A stretch of 64,000 nucleotides of DNA. Origin: Clostridium oryzae (GTDB lineage: Bacteria; Bacillota; Clostridia; Clostridiales; Clostridiaceae). The stretch lies in contig NZ_MZGV01000023.1 of assembly GCF_002029235.1 (NCBI RefSeq), positions 1-64,000 of the forward strand. Direction: 5' to 3'. A program made the translations under genes and the position numbers. The notes under the pieces were generated by a model. The model was not told the DNA's origin and searched no databases. It saw only the letters and a program-made list of their open reading frames with translations. Shown in pieces: positions 16,623 to 25,171 of the stretch. Numbering within the stretch: position 1 is the first letter of the stretch; the number at the start of each line of letters is the position of its first letter.

Positions 16623-16774
16623 ACTTCGCAATATATTTATTATGCGATTCTTTCATTTAGTTTAATATATGAGATACTACTCAAAAAAATGAACATGATA
16701 TACAATTAATTGTGCTTACAGTAAAAATTGGTTTAACATTTTATGTACCACTTCTATTGTCTTTTTCTCTTATG

Positions 16775-17617
16775 CTAATCATTCACTTTTCTTGCTATTT
16801 CATCTGAAAGTGCTGCAAATTCTTCAATTGATAAAGTTTCTGCTCTTCTTCGGCTATCTATTCCGCAGTTTTCTAAAGCTGAAAGGATTATATCCTGAGG
16901 ATACTTCAAATTTTTAAGGGAATTTGAAAGAGTCTTTCTTCTCATGGAAAAAGCACTTTTAATGACCTCAAAAAATAGTTTTTCGTCTACAACGTTCACT
17001 GCTGGTTTTTCCAATATCTCAAGCTTTATTACAGAAGATTCCACTTTAGGCTGTGGAACAAAACACGCAGGGCTAACCTTGCGTATTATTTCAGTCTTAC
17101 AATAATACTTCACGAGGAGTGAAAGTGCGCCATAATCTTTTCCGCCTGCAGATGCATTCATCCTCTCAGCCACTTCTTTTTGGATCATTATAGTTATGGA
17201 TTTAAAAGGATATTTTTCTTTTAAAAGTTTAACTACTATAGGAGTTGTAACATAGTAGGGTAAATTTGCAACAAGTTTTACGCTCTTTTCATCCTTAATG
17301 ATTTCATTAAAATCTATCTTTAATGCATCATCATTTATCAGTGTAAAATTTGGAAACTCTTTAAGTTCCTCCTTTAGAATCGGTATAAGTGTATTGTCTA
17401 TCTCTACTGCACAAACTGCTTTTGCCTTTTCAAGAAGTTCTCTCGTAAGTGCACCGACTCCTGGCCCGATCTCAATTACAAAATCATCTTTATCTACACT
17501 GGCACCTGATACTATATCCTCCAAAACAGACTCATCGGTTAGAAAATTCTGGCCTAAACTTTTAGTAAATCTAAATCCATACTTCTTAACTATATCCTGT
17601 GTCCTATTATAATTCAT
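16775..17617 (-). CDS. ksgA: 16S rRNA dimethyladenosine transferase
   Basis: RsmA/KsgA dimethylates A1518 and A1519 in 16S rRNA, a late small-subunit maturation step. It has [16 protein letters not shown] at the N terminus, the SAM motif [15 protein letters not shown], and the catalytic [10 protein letters not shown] (NLPY) near residue 110. The ATG at 17617 follows GAGGAG by eight bases; the longer frame from 17641 would start before that site. About 280 residues. It follows rnmV closely, the arrangement conserved across Firmicutes, where both enzymes act on rRNA. Confidence 0.96.
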   Translation of the reverse strand: MNYNRTQDIVKKYGFRFTKSLGQNFLTDESVLEDIVSGASVDKDDFVIEIGPGVGALTRELLEKAKAVCAVEIDNTLIPILKEELKEFPNFTLINDDALKIDFNEIIKDEKSVKLVANLPYYVTTPIVVKLLKEKYPFKSITIMIQKEVAERMNASAGGKDYGALSLLVKYYCKTEIIRKVSPACFVPQPKVESSVIKLEILEKPAVNVVDEKLFFEVIKSAFSMRRKTLSNSLKNLKYPQDIILSALENCGIDSRRRAETLSIEEFAALSDEIARKVND

Positions 17618-17644
17618 ATAAGTTGCTCCTCTAAATTTCATAAA

Positions 17645-18175
17645 TTAAATTTCATTGATAGCATTTGAAAATTCTTCTTCTGTTATGCCATAATTATTAA
17701 GTCTAGATAAAAATTGAACTGAATTTCCATATCCTATTCCAAGCTTTTTACCTAATCTTTCTCGCCTTTTGCCTGAATCTGGATAACCGGTCAACTTAAA
17801 GAAAAACATGTCTTCCATTGTGAATCTTATAGATACTTTTTCAATTTCGCATCTTGCTTTATTAAGAGCTTCTATAATTACCTCAGGTGATGCATTTTCC
17901 ACACCTACATCCCCATCTTTTGTTCCGTCTTTTCTATCTATATATGCATGCTTTATACCTTTCACCCTTTTAGAAATTATGCTTCTTATTTTCTCCCCAG
18001 CATAATCTGGATCAGTTAACACTATAACTCCTTTTCTATTTTGTGCCTCTCGTATTCTTTGGATAACTTTTGCATTTATTCCAAATCCGCCTACAGCAAT
18101 CACTTCAGCTTCTATAGCTCTCTTCACTGCAGATACGTCATCTCTTCCTTCAACAACTATAACTTCATGTATCAT
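17645..18175 (-). CDS. rnmV: ribonuclease M5
   Basis: TOPRIM-domain endonuclease that trims 5S rRNA precursor, about 176 residues. The N terminus EVIVVEGRDDVSAVKRAI carries the catalytic Glu, and VLTDPDYAGEKIR the TOPRIM DxD motif (here DPD). The C-terminal half has FFKLTGYPDSGKRRERLGKKLGIGY, typical of RNase M5. The ATG at 18175 is chosen because GGAGG lies eight bases upstream; the longer frame from 18205 has no such site. In operon with ksgA. Confidence 0.95.
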   Translation of the reverse strand: MIHEVIVVEGRDDVSAVKRAIEAEVIAVGGFGINAKVIQRIREAQNRKGVIVLTDPDYAGEKIRSIISKRVKGIKHAYIDRKDGTKDGDVGVENASPEVIIEALNKARCEIEKVSIRFTMEDMFFFKLTGYPDSGKRRERLGKKLGIGYGNSVQFLSRLNNYGITEEEFSNAINEI

Positions 18176-18296
18176 AACAAATTCCTCCAAAATGTTCCTA
18201 CTCAATTCTTCATATGCCTTATTAAATTTTAACCATTATGTTACCATTTATCAAGAATAATAATTCCATTAGGCTTTATACTTTGTTTCAGCACAT

Positions 18297-18337
18297 AGAA
18301 AAAGCATTGAGAATATCACATTCTCAATGCTTTTTCT
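18297..18337 (-). terminator. strong terminator after the YabE-like gene
   Basis: An 18-bp perfect inverted repeat (18297-18314 and 18320-18337) with a 5-nt loop and a T-run inside the stem end on each strand. It ends the minus-strand yabE-like transcript; its edge touches the stop codon. Confidence 0.85.
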
Positions 18338-19377
18338 TACTTCATCACATATAATTCAATGTACTTAACACCCCAGTTAATAGCTTCTCCGTAGCTGTTA
18401 AAGAACAAATCTATTCTATTCCCTTTTATTGCTCCACCTACATCTTCAGCAATGGCAAAGCCATAGCCTTTTACAAAAACTTTTGTACCAAGTGGTATAA
18501 TTCTAGGATCCACAGCTATAGTACTATAGCCTTTAACATTTCTTTTAGCTACCGTTCCACAAGCGGTTATGCCATAACCTTTATCACCTGGAGTTTTGCC
18601 AGTACATTCATAACAGGCACTGTATGCCGTAGCTCTTACATGAAATACTCTTGTGTACGTCAACTGACTTCCACCTCTAGAAGCCAAATAATAGCAGTTT
18701 TTACTTCCTTTCAAAATAACCTTATTTTTTGATTTTTTTAATATTTTATTGGAACTTACTCTGCTAGAAACAAGTTTTCCATCTTCATAAACCTGTTTTA
18801 CTGTTATCTGCTTCCTTCCATTATGTCCTTTTCTTAGTATCTTCATAAAATTTGAAGGAAGCTGTGCATCCTTTTTAACTATAGTTGAGTACTCTATTTT
18901 TTTTACTTGTCTCACTGTTTTTTTTGTAACTCTTTTTATCTGTATCTTTTCTCCTTTTTTTATCAGAGTATCTAACGAAGGAGCAACCTTATCACTCTTA
19001 TTTATAGTTATACCTTCATCTAAAAGCATATCCCCGATATTATCTTGTGATGTAAGTATTTTTCTTGTACTGCCATCTACTGTCAAATATACATTTACCG
19101 CTTTTTTAATTACGATTTTTTGCCCGTCCCTAATCTTACTCTTAAGTGCCGGATATATTCTGTCTTTAGGGCCAATTTTTATATTATTCTTTTCAAGTGA
19201 ACTCCTTAAATTAGAAGAATAAGTCACTATACTTTTTTGATGATCGTTGATAGATACTATCAGTGTTTTCTTCATACTTAAAAGTACAATGTAGCATAGT
19301 AAAATCATAATCAGTACTAGAAAGATTGAATTTTTGTGAGAAAGTCTTTTTACCATCATTCTTTTTAATCTTTCCAT
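18337..19377 (-). CDS. YabE-like cell-wall protein with DUF348, G5 and 3D domains
   Basis: Surface protein of about 346 residues related to Bacillus YabE and resuscitation-promoting-factor-like stationary-phase proteins. After a short basic N terminus and one membrane segment (FLVLIMILLCYIVLL) come two DUF348 repeats (about 45-160), a G5 domain (about 170-240) and the C-terminal 3D domain with VDPRIIPLGTKVFV and AEDVGGAIKGNRIDLFF, whose aspartates define a MltA-like lytic transglycosylase fold. AGGAGGG lies six bases before the ATG at 19377. Likely remodels peptidoglycan. Same neighbourhood as in Bacillus (tatD, yabE, rnmV, ksgA). Confidence 0.92.
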   Translation of the reverse strand: MERLKRMMVKRLSHKNSIFLVLIMILLCYIVLLSMKKTLIVSINDHQKSIVTYSSNLRSSLEKNNIKIGPKDRIYPALKSKIRDGQKIVIKKAVNVYLTVDGSTRKILTSQDNIGDMLLDEGITINKSDKVAPSLDTLIKKGEKIQIKRVTKKTVRQVKKIEYSTIVKKDAQLPSNFMKILRKGHNGRKQITVKQVYEDGKLVSSRVSSNKILKKSKNKVILKGSKNCYYLASRGGSQLTYTRVFHVRATAYSACYECTGKTPGDKGYGITACGTVAKRNVKGYSTIAVDPRIIPLGTKVFVKGYGFAIAEDVGGAIKGNRIDLFFNSYGEAINWGVKYIELYVMK

Positions 19378-19472
19378 AATTACCCTCCTAAAAATAAAAC
19401 TGTTTAATGCATCTATCTGCATATGCATATAAAACTATGAAATATTAATGATTGCATTTTATTACAGTTCTA

Positions 19473-19501
19473 TCTATATATAGGAATATATGGATTGACA
19501 A
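19473..19501 (-). promoter_or_regulatory. promoter of the YabE-like gene
   Basis: Minus strand TTGTCA (19501-19496), 17-bp spacer, TATAGA (19478-19473), about 95 bases upstream of the start codon. Confidence 0.5.
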
Positions 19502-19626
19502 AACATAAAATGGCACCATAGCCTCAGTATTTTGCATACTACTGCGCTATTATGATTTATTACCATTTTGCGGTAAATTATACATTATACTATAAATATA
19601 TTTCAAAAATGTATTTTTATTACTGC

Positions 19627-19735
19627 TAATTATATAATGAAGAATGAGGAATGAAGGTAAAAATTCAGCTGTGCTGAATTTTAATTATATAGCATCCTTC
19701 ACTTTTCTCTCTACTCTTCTCTCATTCTTAATTAT
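19627..19735. repeat. type A intergenic palindromic repeat, short copy
   Basis: A short copy of about 109 bp: the left edge TAATGAAGAATGAGGAATGAAGG pairs with the right edge CCTTCACTTTTCTC...CTCATTCTTAATTA, with AAATTCAGC/GCTGAATTT in the middle. It lies immediately after tatD and probably acts as its terminator; it slightly overlaps the tatD stop codon. Confidence 0.7.
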
Positions 19736-20502
19736 AAATTAAGCATTCTTTTTACATTACTTATTGTAGCTCTACTAACTTCTTCCGGAGTAATACATTT
19801 TATTGAGGCAATCTGTTCTATTATGTATTTTATATAATCAGATTGATTTCTTTTTCCTCTGTTGGGTACAGGCGCCATATATGGACAATCTGTTTCAACT
19901 AAAAGTCTCTCAAGCGGTACCATTTTAACAACATCGATAATCTTTTTAGCATTTTTAAAGGTTACCACTCCAGTTACTCCTAAATAATACCCTTCTTTGA
20001 GACATAATTCAGCAAACTCCACACTTCCCGAAAAGCAGTGTACTACCCCGTTAACTTCTGGAAATTGTCTTATTATCTCCAGCGTATCTTGATGAGCATC
20101 TCTATCATGTATAATTACTGGAAGTCTGAGGTCTTTTGCTAATTGCATATGCCTAATAAATGTTTGCTTTTGTATTTCTCTAGGTGGATTTTCTTCATAA
20201 TAATAATCTAAGCCTATCTCACCGATAGCTTTTACCTTATTAAATGAAGTTAAACTGCGAATTTCTTCCATACCTTTATCATCAGCTTCATATGCAGTTT
20301 CTGGATGAATCCCAACTGCTGCATATATAAAATCATATCTTTTAGCAAGTTCTATTGTTTTCTTTGAGCTTGCAACGGAAGATCCACAATTTAATATTCC
20401 AATAACTTTATTACTTTTTATTTCATCAATAATCTTGCTCCTGTCTTCATCAAAAGATTCGTCATCATAATGTGCATGTGAATCAAATATATCATATTGC
20501 AT
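19732..20502 (-). CDS. tatD: TatD-family metal-dependent DNase
   Basis: TIM-barrel hydrolase of 256 residues. The metal-binding HxH is seen as FDSHAHYDDESFDEDR at the N terminus; AIGEIGLDYYYE carries the bridging Glu, with VIIHDRDAHQDTL, VVHCFSGSVEFA and LVETDCPYMAP supplying the remaining ligands. Homologues are 3'-5' DNases, possibly repair or quality-control enzymes. It corresponds to Bacillus yabD, which lies between metS and yabE; here metG is 7 kb away, so the block has been opened. Confidence 0.94.
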   Translation of the reverse strand: MQYDIFDSHAHYDDESFDEDRSKIIDEIKSNKVIGILNCGSSVASSKKTIELAKRYDFIYAAVGIHPETAYEADDKGMEEIRSLTSFNKVKAIGEIGLDYYYEENPPREIQKQTFIRHMQLAKDLRLPVIIHDRDAHQDTLEIIRQFPEVNGVVHCFSGSVEFAELCLKEGYYLGVTGVVTFKNAKKIIDVVKMVPLERLLVETDCPYMAPVPNRGKRNQSDYIKYIIEQIASIKCITPEEVSRATISNVKRMLNL

Positions 20503-20560
20503 AATATCACTCCTATCTTTTTGAATTATAATTCATAGGTTACAGTTTGTAAAATAAATA

Positions 20561-20865
20561 AAGTGCGAACCAAATTCTCAGAACGTATTAATAAAGAGAA
20601 AGTGCATTTAACAGATATGAGAGTAAAGAGTAAAGAGTAAAGAGATAAGTGAAGGTTAAAATTCAGCCATGCTGAATTTTGATTGTATAGATAATCTCAA
20701 TTATTTTGATAATCCTTTTGTATTACTAGATATAGTCTTAGTTTTTAAAAAGTTATCTTCGATAATCAGATTTAAATTCTTAGAAATTCTGCGCAGCAGA
20801 ATTTCTTCCTTCACTTTTCTCTCTTCTCTTTACTCTTTTCTCTTAATATGGTTCGTCTTATACTT
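20561..20865. repeat. type A intergenic palindromic repeat, copy 3
   Basis: About 305 bp between tatD and the cold-shock gene. Outer edges GTGCGAACCAAAT and ATATGGTTCGTC form an inverted repeat; inside lie AAAGAGAAAGTGCATTTAAC, the AAGAG tract, ATTCAGCCATGCTGAAT, GAAATTCTGCGCAGCAGAATTTC and the CTCTT tract. Very similar over its length to copies at 16329 and 24614. No gene in the gap 20503-20975. Confidence 0.8.
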
Positions 20866-20943
20866 ACAAGTCCATAGTATATTTTCCCTATTATTAAAAC
20901 ATACTATTATTGGATAATCTTATTATATGGAAGAAGGTGAATG

Positions 20944-20967
20944 CCTGATTAGTTTTTAATAGTCAGG
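20944..20967 (+). promoter_or_regulatory. Shine-Dalgarno-sequestering hairpin of the cold-shock mRNA
   Basis: CCTGA (20944-20948) pairs with TCAGG (20963-20967), extended by TA/TA across a mismatch. The 3' arm contains the AGGA ribosome site that serves the ATG at 20976. This could act as a temperature-dependent switch, which is common in cold-shock mRNAs, but it is inferred only from pairing. Confidence 0.4.
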
Positions 20968-20975
20968 ATTTATTA

Positions 20976-21176
20976 ATGGAAGGAATCGTTAAATGGTTTA
21001 ATGCACAAAAAGGATATGGTTTTATAACATCGGATGAAGGAAAAGATATATTTGTCCACTTTTCAAGTATTCTATCTGATGGTTACAAATCATTAGAAGA
21101 AGGGGATAGAGTTAAATTTGATTTAACTGCTACTCAAAAGGGTGAACAGGCTGCAAATGTATGTATATTCAAGTAA
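20976..21176 (+). CDS. cold-shock protein (CspA/CspB family)
   Basis: A 66-residue OB-fold RNA chaperone. It begins [20 protein letters not shown], with RNP1 (KGYGFI) and RNP2 (DIFVHFS) intact, and ends in [10 protein letters not shown] as in bacterial Csp proteins. It melts mRNA structure at low temperature and in growth transitions. The ribosome site is a modest AGGA partly paired in a hairpin. Transcribed alone. Confidence 0.96.
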   Translation: MEGIVKWFNAQKGYGFITSDEGKDIFVHFSSILSDGYKSLEEGDRVKFDLTATQKGEQAANVCIFK

Positions 21177-21202
21177 AAACTAATTAAATTACAAAGTAAA
21201 CC

Positions 21203-21372
21203 AATTAAGAATGTCGAATAAAAAAGGAAATATTGTGGCACTACGGAGATTTATCCGTTCATTAAGCACTTGTAACACAAATTTCCTAGTTAGGGCAAAC
21301 TAGGAATGGAGATAAAATCATATATACTAGAATTTCATCCACAGTTTCCATTCGGCATTCCTAATTTATTAA
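21203..21372. repeat. type C element with inverted ends
   Basis: About 165-bp intergenic element after the cold-shock gene. Left end TTAAGAATGTCGAAT and right end ATTCGGCATTCCTAA are inverted copies, continuing with GGAAA...GTGG and CCACAGTTTCC. Inside are TTCATTAAGCACTTGTAACA and an AATTTCCTAGTT/AACTAGGAAT hairpin. No open frame and no transposase. The AAGCACTTGTAA-containing core recurs at about 60435 and, diverged, at 41507. The gap to 21469 holds nothing else. Confidence 0.6.
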
Positions 21373-21469
21373 CAAGACTATAAAGTTCTAAAAACCATTT
21401 TCATTATAATGTATTCATTTACTTCGCAAATAATCGATTTTGTCATAGAATTATTCTTTTATTCCGTTC

Positions 21470-21498
21470 TTGATTTTTAACTTCTTTTATGCTATAAA
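21470..21498 (+). promoter_or_regulatory. promoter of the pantothenate operon
   Basis: TTGATT (21470-21475), 17-bp spacer, TATAAA (21493-21498). Transcription would start near 21505, leaving a leader of about 120 nt. Confidence 0.5.
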
Positions 21499-21613
21499 TT
21501 ATCTGGTAACATATTATTGGGTGGCATCGTAAGAGCTGCACCATTTTATTTTGTGTCAATTTTTAATACTGCTCATATCTTTACGAATGAGACATATTTC
21601 ATTACAGGTACAC

Positions 21614-21629
21614 TTCCGTTGGAGGTGAT
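21614..21629 (+). promoter_or_regulatory. ribosome site hairpin in the pantothenate operon leader
   Basis: The strong ribosome site GGAGGTGAT (21621-21629) is preceded by TTCCGTT, so that ACTTCC (21612-21617) can pair with GGAGGT (21621-21626) around a 3-nt loop. The leader also has other small inverted repeats. This would hide the ribosome site of the first gene and could be regulated; whether it belongs to the published pan RNA motif needs a covariance search. Confidence 0.4.
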
Positions 21630-22479
21630 ACCCATAAAAATTGGATTCATAGGTGCCGGAAAAGTTGGATTTTCCGTTGGTAAACTTTTCAAAATTAATA
21701 GCTTAGATTTATCAGGCTATTACAGTAGAAACTTCCATTCTGCCGAAGCTGCTGCTGAATTTACTAATTCAAGTGCATTTTATGACATAGAAGCCCTTAT
21801 AAAATGTTCTGATATTATTTTTATTACTGTACCTGATGATGAAATATACAAAACATATCTTAATATTAAGCAATTTGATTTAAGCAACAAAATTTTATGC
21901 CACACAAGTGGTAGTCTTTCTTCTCAAATCTTTTCAGACATAGATAAAATGAATGCTTTTTCTTATTCAATTCACCCTATTTTTCCTGTTTCAAATAAAT
22001 ACGAAAGCTATAAATATTTAAAAGACTCGCTTTTTACAATTGAAGGCAGTAAGGAACGTTTGGACTATATAATAGAATTATTTAGGAGCATAAACCTTAA
22101 TATAATTCCAATAACGTCTACAGACAAAAGCCTTTATCATCTTGCTTCAGTGACAGTAAGCAATTTGTTTCTTGCTCTGTTAAAAAGAAGCTGCGATTAT
22201 TTATCAGTATATGGTTTCAGTGAAAAAGAAGCTATTTCAATGCTATATCCACTTATTACCAGCAATGTTAATTCAGCATTAGAAAACGGCATTGATAATT
22301 CTCTTACAGGTCCGGTGCAGCGAAATGATATAGAAACTATAAAGCATCACTTAGAGCATATGCCCGCCGAACATGTAGACACATACTGTGATTTAAGCAA
22401 GGAACTTATATCTATAGCTAAGCGTAAAAATTCTGAAATTGATTATTCTTATATGGAAAAATTATTAGGAGGAATGTGA
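21625..22479 (+). CDS. Rossmann-like DUF2520 protein, probable PanG-type ketopantoate reductase
   Basis: NAD(P)-binding protein of about 285 residues. It begins [18 protein letters not shown], a GxGxxG dinucleotide site, followed by [13 protein letters not shown] and CHTSGSLSS; the C-terminal half is the helical DUF2520 domain ([19 protein letters not shown]). As the first gene of a panB-panC-panD operon lacking panE/ilvC, it fits the alternative ketopantoate reductase called PanG. Start is odd: the ideal ribosome site at 21621 points eight bases downstream to ATA at 21634, and there is no nearby ATG. GTG at 21625 and TTG at 21619 are in frame but sit inside the ribosome site. I give the GTG and consider ATA plausible. 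Confidence 0.85.
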   Translation: MIPIKIGFIGAGKVGFSVGKLFKINSLDLSGYYSRNFHSAEAAAEFTNSSAFYDIEALIKCSDIIFITVPDDEIYKTYLNIKQFDLSNKILCHTSGSLSSQIFSDIDKMNAFSYSIHPIFPVSNKYESYKYLKDSLFTIEGSKERLDYIIELFRSINLNIIPITSTDKSLYHLASVTVSNLFLALLKRSCDYLSVYGFSEKEAISMLYPLITSNVNSALENGIDNSLTGPVQRNDIETIKHHLEHMPAEHVDTYCDLSKELISIAKRKNSEIDYSYMEKLLGGM

Positions 22480-22481
22480 AA

Positions 22482-23309
22482 ATGAAAAATACTGTACTTA
22501 CCTTTAAAGAGGCAAAAGAACAAGGAACTAAAATAACTATGCTTACTGCTTATGATTATTCTATGGCAAAAATCGTTGATGAAGCTGGTATAAACAGTAT
22601 ATTAGTCGGGGATTCTTTAGGAATGGTATGCCTAGGATATAAAGATACTCTGAGTGTAACTATGGAGGATATGCTTCACCATACAAAAGCAGTTACAAGA
22701 GGTGCAAAAAATGCACTTGTCGTTGCAGATATGCCATTTATGTCCTATCAGACTTCAGTCTATGATGCTGTTGTAAATGCTGGACGGCTTATAAAAGAGG
22801 GTGGTGCTGCAGCCGTTAAGCTTGAGGGAGGAAGTTCCGTTGCTGAACAAATAAAAGCTATTGTTTCAGCTTCTATTCCTGTTGTTGGGCATCTTGGTCT
22901 TACCCCTCAATCAGTAAATTCCTTTGGCGGCTTTAAGGTTCAGGGAAAAACTCAAGAGGCCGCACAAAAGTTAACTGAAGATGCCAAAATTATAGAGGAA
23001 GCTGGTGCTTTTGCTGTAGTTTTAGAATGTGTTCCTGCTGAGCTAGCTAAAATAATAACTTCAAAATTAAGCATACCTACCATTGGAATAGGTGCGGGCA
23101 AAGGCTGCGACGGTCAGGTACTCGTATATCAGGATATGCTTGGAATGTTTTCTGATTTTAAACCTAAGTTTGTTAAGCAGTATGCTAATATAGGCGGCAT
23201 CATGACTGATGCAATAAAACAATATATAGTCGAAACTAATTCAGGTGCTTTTCCTGCAAAAGAAAATGAATTTAAAATAGATCATTCTATTATTGAGAAA
23301 TTATACTAG
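22482..23309 (+). CDS. panB: 3-methyl-2-oxobutanoate hydroxymethyltransferase
   Basis: First committed enzyme of pantothenate synthesis, making ketopantoate from 2-oxoisovalerate and methylene-tetrahydrofolate. TIM-barrel of about 275 residues with [18 protein letters not shown], the Mg-binding [10 protein letters not shown] (Asp), [14 protein letters not shown] and VLECVPAEL with the catalytic Glu, and [17 protein letters not shown]. The ATG at 22482 has AGGAGG nine bases upstream; the GTG at 22476 is too close to it. Nearly touches the DUF2520 gene, so translation is probably coupled. Confidence 0.97.
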   Translation: MKNTVLTFKEAKEQGTKITMLTAYDYSMAKIVDEAGINSILVGDSLGMVCLGYKDTLSVTMEDMLHHTKAVTRGAKNALVVADMPFMSYQTSVYDAVVNAGRLIKEGGAAAVKLEGGSSVAEQIKAIVSASIPVVGHLGLTPQSVNSFGGFKVQGKTQEAAQKLTEDAKIIEEAGAFAVVLECVPAELAKIITSKLSIPTIGIGAGKGCDGQVLVYQDMLGMFSDFKPKFVKQYANIGGIMTDAIKQYIVETNSGAFPAKENEFKIDHSIIEKLY

Positions 23310-23321
23310 GAGTTGAGCGAT

Positions 23322-24167
23322 ATGAAGATAGTTAACACCCCAGAAGAAGTTCGTAAACAAGTGGCGCTTTGGAAAAAAGAAGGGTTTTCTGTAGGTCTTG
23401 TACCTACTATGGGATTTCTTCACGAGGGTCATGGTTCATTAATTAAAAAGGCAAGCGAAGAAAATGATAAGGTTGTAGTAAGCGTTTTTGTTAATCCAAT
23501 ACAATTTGGTCCATCCGAAGACTTAGCAAGCTACCCAAGAGATTTAAAACATGATACTGAGCTGGTTTCTGAATGCGGCGGGGATATGATATTTAGTCCT
23601 TCTCCTTCTGACATGTATTGTGAGGATTTCTGCAGCTTTGTAGATGTAGAAAATCTTACTTCAGGACTATGTGGTGCAAAAAGACCTGGACATTTTAGAG
23701 GAGTATGCACTGTTGTCACAAAGCTTTTTAATATAGTACAACCAGAAAGAGCATACTTCGGTCAAAAGGATGCGCAGCAGCTAGCTGTAATAAAAAGAAT
23801 GGTAAGGGACTTAAATGTACCTGTAACTATAGTACCTTGTCCTATTGTCAGGGAAGCAGACGGTTTGGCTAAAAGTTCAAGGAACACCTATTTATCATCC
23901 GAAGAAAGAAAAGCTGCTGTTATACTTAATAAGAGTCTAAAAAAAGGACTGGCTGCTCTTACTAGCGGAGAACGAAATGCCGAAGTTGTTAAAAATATCA
24001 TAAAAGATACTCTTAATTCAGAGCCTTTAGCAAAGATTGACTACGTAGAAATAGTGGACAGCTCAGCTTTAGCTCCTGTTACAAATATAAATTCTTCTAT
24101 TTTAACTGCCATAGCAGTTTATATTGGTAAAACAAGATTGATTGATAACTTTACTTTTAATTTATAG
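23322..24167 (+). CDS. panC: pantothenate synthetase (pantoate-beta-alanine ligase)
   Basis: ATP-dependent ligase joining pantoate and beta-alanine, about 281 residues. Motifs: VGLVPTMGFLHEGHGSLI (HIGH-like), VSVFVNPIQFGPSEDLASYPR, LCGAKRPGHFRGVCTVV, YFGQKDAQQLAVI and the KMSKS-like SSRNTYLSSEER. The ATG at 23322 is nine bases after AGGAG; the TTG at 23313 overlaps it. Third gene in the pantothenate operon, 12 bp after panB. Confidence 0.97.
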   Translation: MKIVNTPEEVRKQVALWKKEGFSVGLVPTMGFLHEGHGSLIKKASEENDKVVVSVFVNPIQFGPSEDLASYPRDLKHDTELVSECGGDMIFSPSPSDMYCEDFCSFVDVENLTSGLCGAKRPGHFRGVCTVVTKLFNIVQPERAYFGQKDAQQLAVIKRMVRDLNVPVTIVPCPIVREADGLAKSSRNTYLSSEERKAAVILNKSLKKGLAALTSGERNAEVVKNIIKDTLNSEPLAKIDYVEIVDSSALAPVTNINSSILTAIAVYIGKTRLIDNFTFNL

Positions 24168-24185
24168 AAATCGGAGGACTTTATA

Positions 24186-24569
24186 ATGCTTTTAAATATG
24201 CTAAAATCTAAAATACACAGAGCAACTGTTACTCAGGCAGAATTGAATTATGTTGGGAGTATAACAATAGATCGTGAAATTATGAATGCAGCAGGAATTT
24301 ATGAATATGAACAGGTATCAATTGTTAACATAAATAACGGAGAGCGATTTCAAACCTATGTAATAGAAGGTGATGCAGGTAGCGGTGTAATATGCCTTAA
24401 TGGAGCTGCTGCAAGATGCGCGCAGCCAGGAGATTTAGTCATCATCATGACATATACTCAGCTGGAACCTAAAGAGGTAACAGATTATAAACCAACCGTT
24501 GTATTTGTAGATGAGCAAAACAAAATAAAAAGTGTTGCTCAGTACGAAAAACATGGAGTTATTGGTTAA
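24186..24569 (+). CDS. panD: aspartate 1-decarboxylase precursor
   Basis: Pyruvoyl enzyme making beta-alanine from aspartate, 127 residues. The self-cleavage site Gly24-Ser25 is intact in NYVGSITID, followed by [33 protein letters not shown] and [17 protein letters not shown] precedes the ATG. Last gene of the operon, completing the pathway branch from 2-oxoisovalerate and aspartate to pantothenate. No terminator other than the following type A repeat is seen. Confidence 0.97.
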   Translation: MLLNMLKSKIHRATVTQAELNYVGSITIDREIMNAAGIYEYEQVSIVNINNGERFQTYVIEGDAGSGVICLNGAAARCAQPGDLVIIMTYTQLEPKEVTDYKPTVVFVDEQNKIKSVAQYEKHGVIG

Positions 24570-24613
24570 GGATATAAATATAAGACGAACTAAATGTATA
24601 GGACGGAATAGTT

Positions 24614-24920
24614 AAGAGAAAGTGCATTAAATAGGTATGAGAGTTAAGAGTAAAGAGAAAAGAGAAAAGTGAAGGTTAAAATTCAGCCGGGCTGAATTTT
24701 GATTGTATAGATAATGCTAATTATTATAATAATATTTTTAGAATATTAGGTAAGTCTTAGTTTTTAAAAAGTTATTGCTGATAATCAGATTTAAATTCTT
24801 AGAAATTCTGCACAGCAGAATTTCTTCTTTCACTTTTCTCTCTACTCTTTACTCTTTTCTCTTATCTACTTAAAACATACACTAACTACTAAATATTATC
24901 TTAATTTAACGCACTTTCTT
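24614..24920. repeat. type A intergenic palindromic repeat, copy 4 (full length)
   Basis: 307 bp bounded by AAGAGAAAGTGCATTAAAT and ATTTAACGCACTTTCTT, which are near-perfect inverted ends. Contains AAGAG/CTCTT tracts, ATTCAGCCGGGCTGAAT and GAAATTCTGCACAGCAGAATTTC. A further arm TAAGACGAACTAAATG begins at 24581. Lies after panD. The remaining gap 24921-25171 is AT-rich; TATAAT at about 25049 may be the -10 box of the next gene. Confidence 0.82.
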
Positions 24921-25171
24921 GATTCCCAATATATAAATATAGTCTGCTTTTTTCTGCTTATATTATGAAAGTATCCTCAAAAGTAATATTCATATTTTAA
25001 AACCAGTTTTATTTTTATGCCTTTTTTCATTTGCTGTAATATATGATATAATCTCACTTTATAAGTTTCAGCAAAATTTTTTATGAATTTTTTTTATTTT
25101 AAACTTGCATTTTTTATATTTTAGCAATATTATTAATTTAGAGGCTATTTTATAAACGTAAGGAGTTAATC

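Noticed and set aside
20927..20959. Ten-codon frame ([10 protein letters not shown]) before the cold-shock gene
   Set aside because: No ribosome site of its own; more easily read as part of the leader.
21517..21624. Long N-terminal extension of the DUF2520 protein
   Set aside because: Begins with TTG without ribosome site, precedes the strong site at 21621, and family members begin at [11 protein letters not shown].
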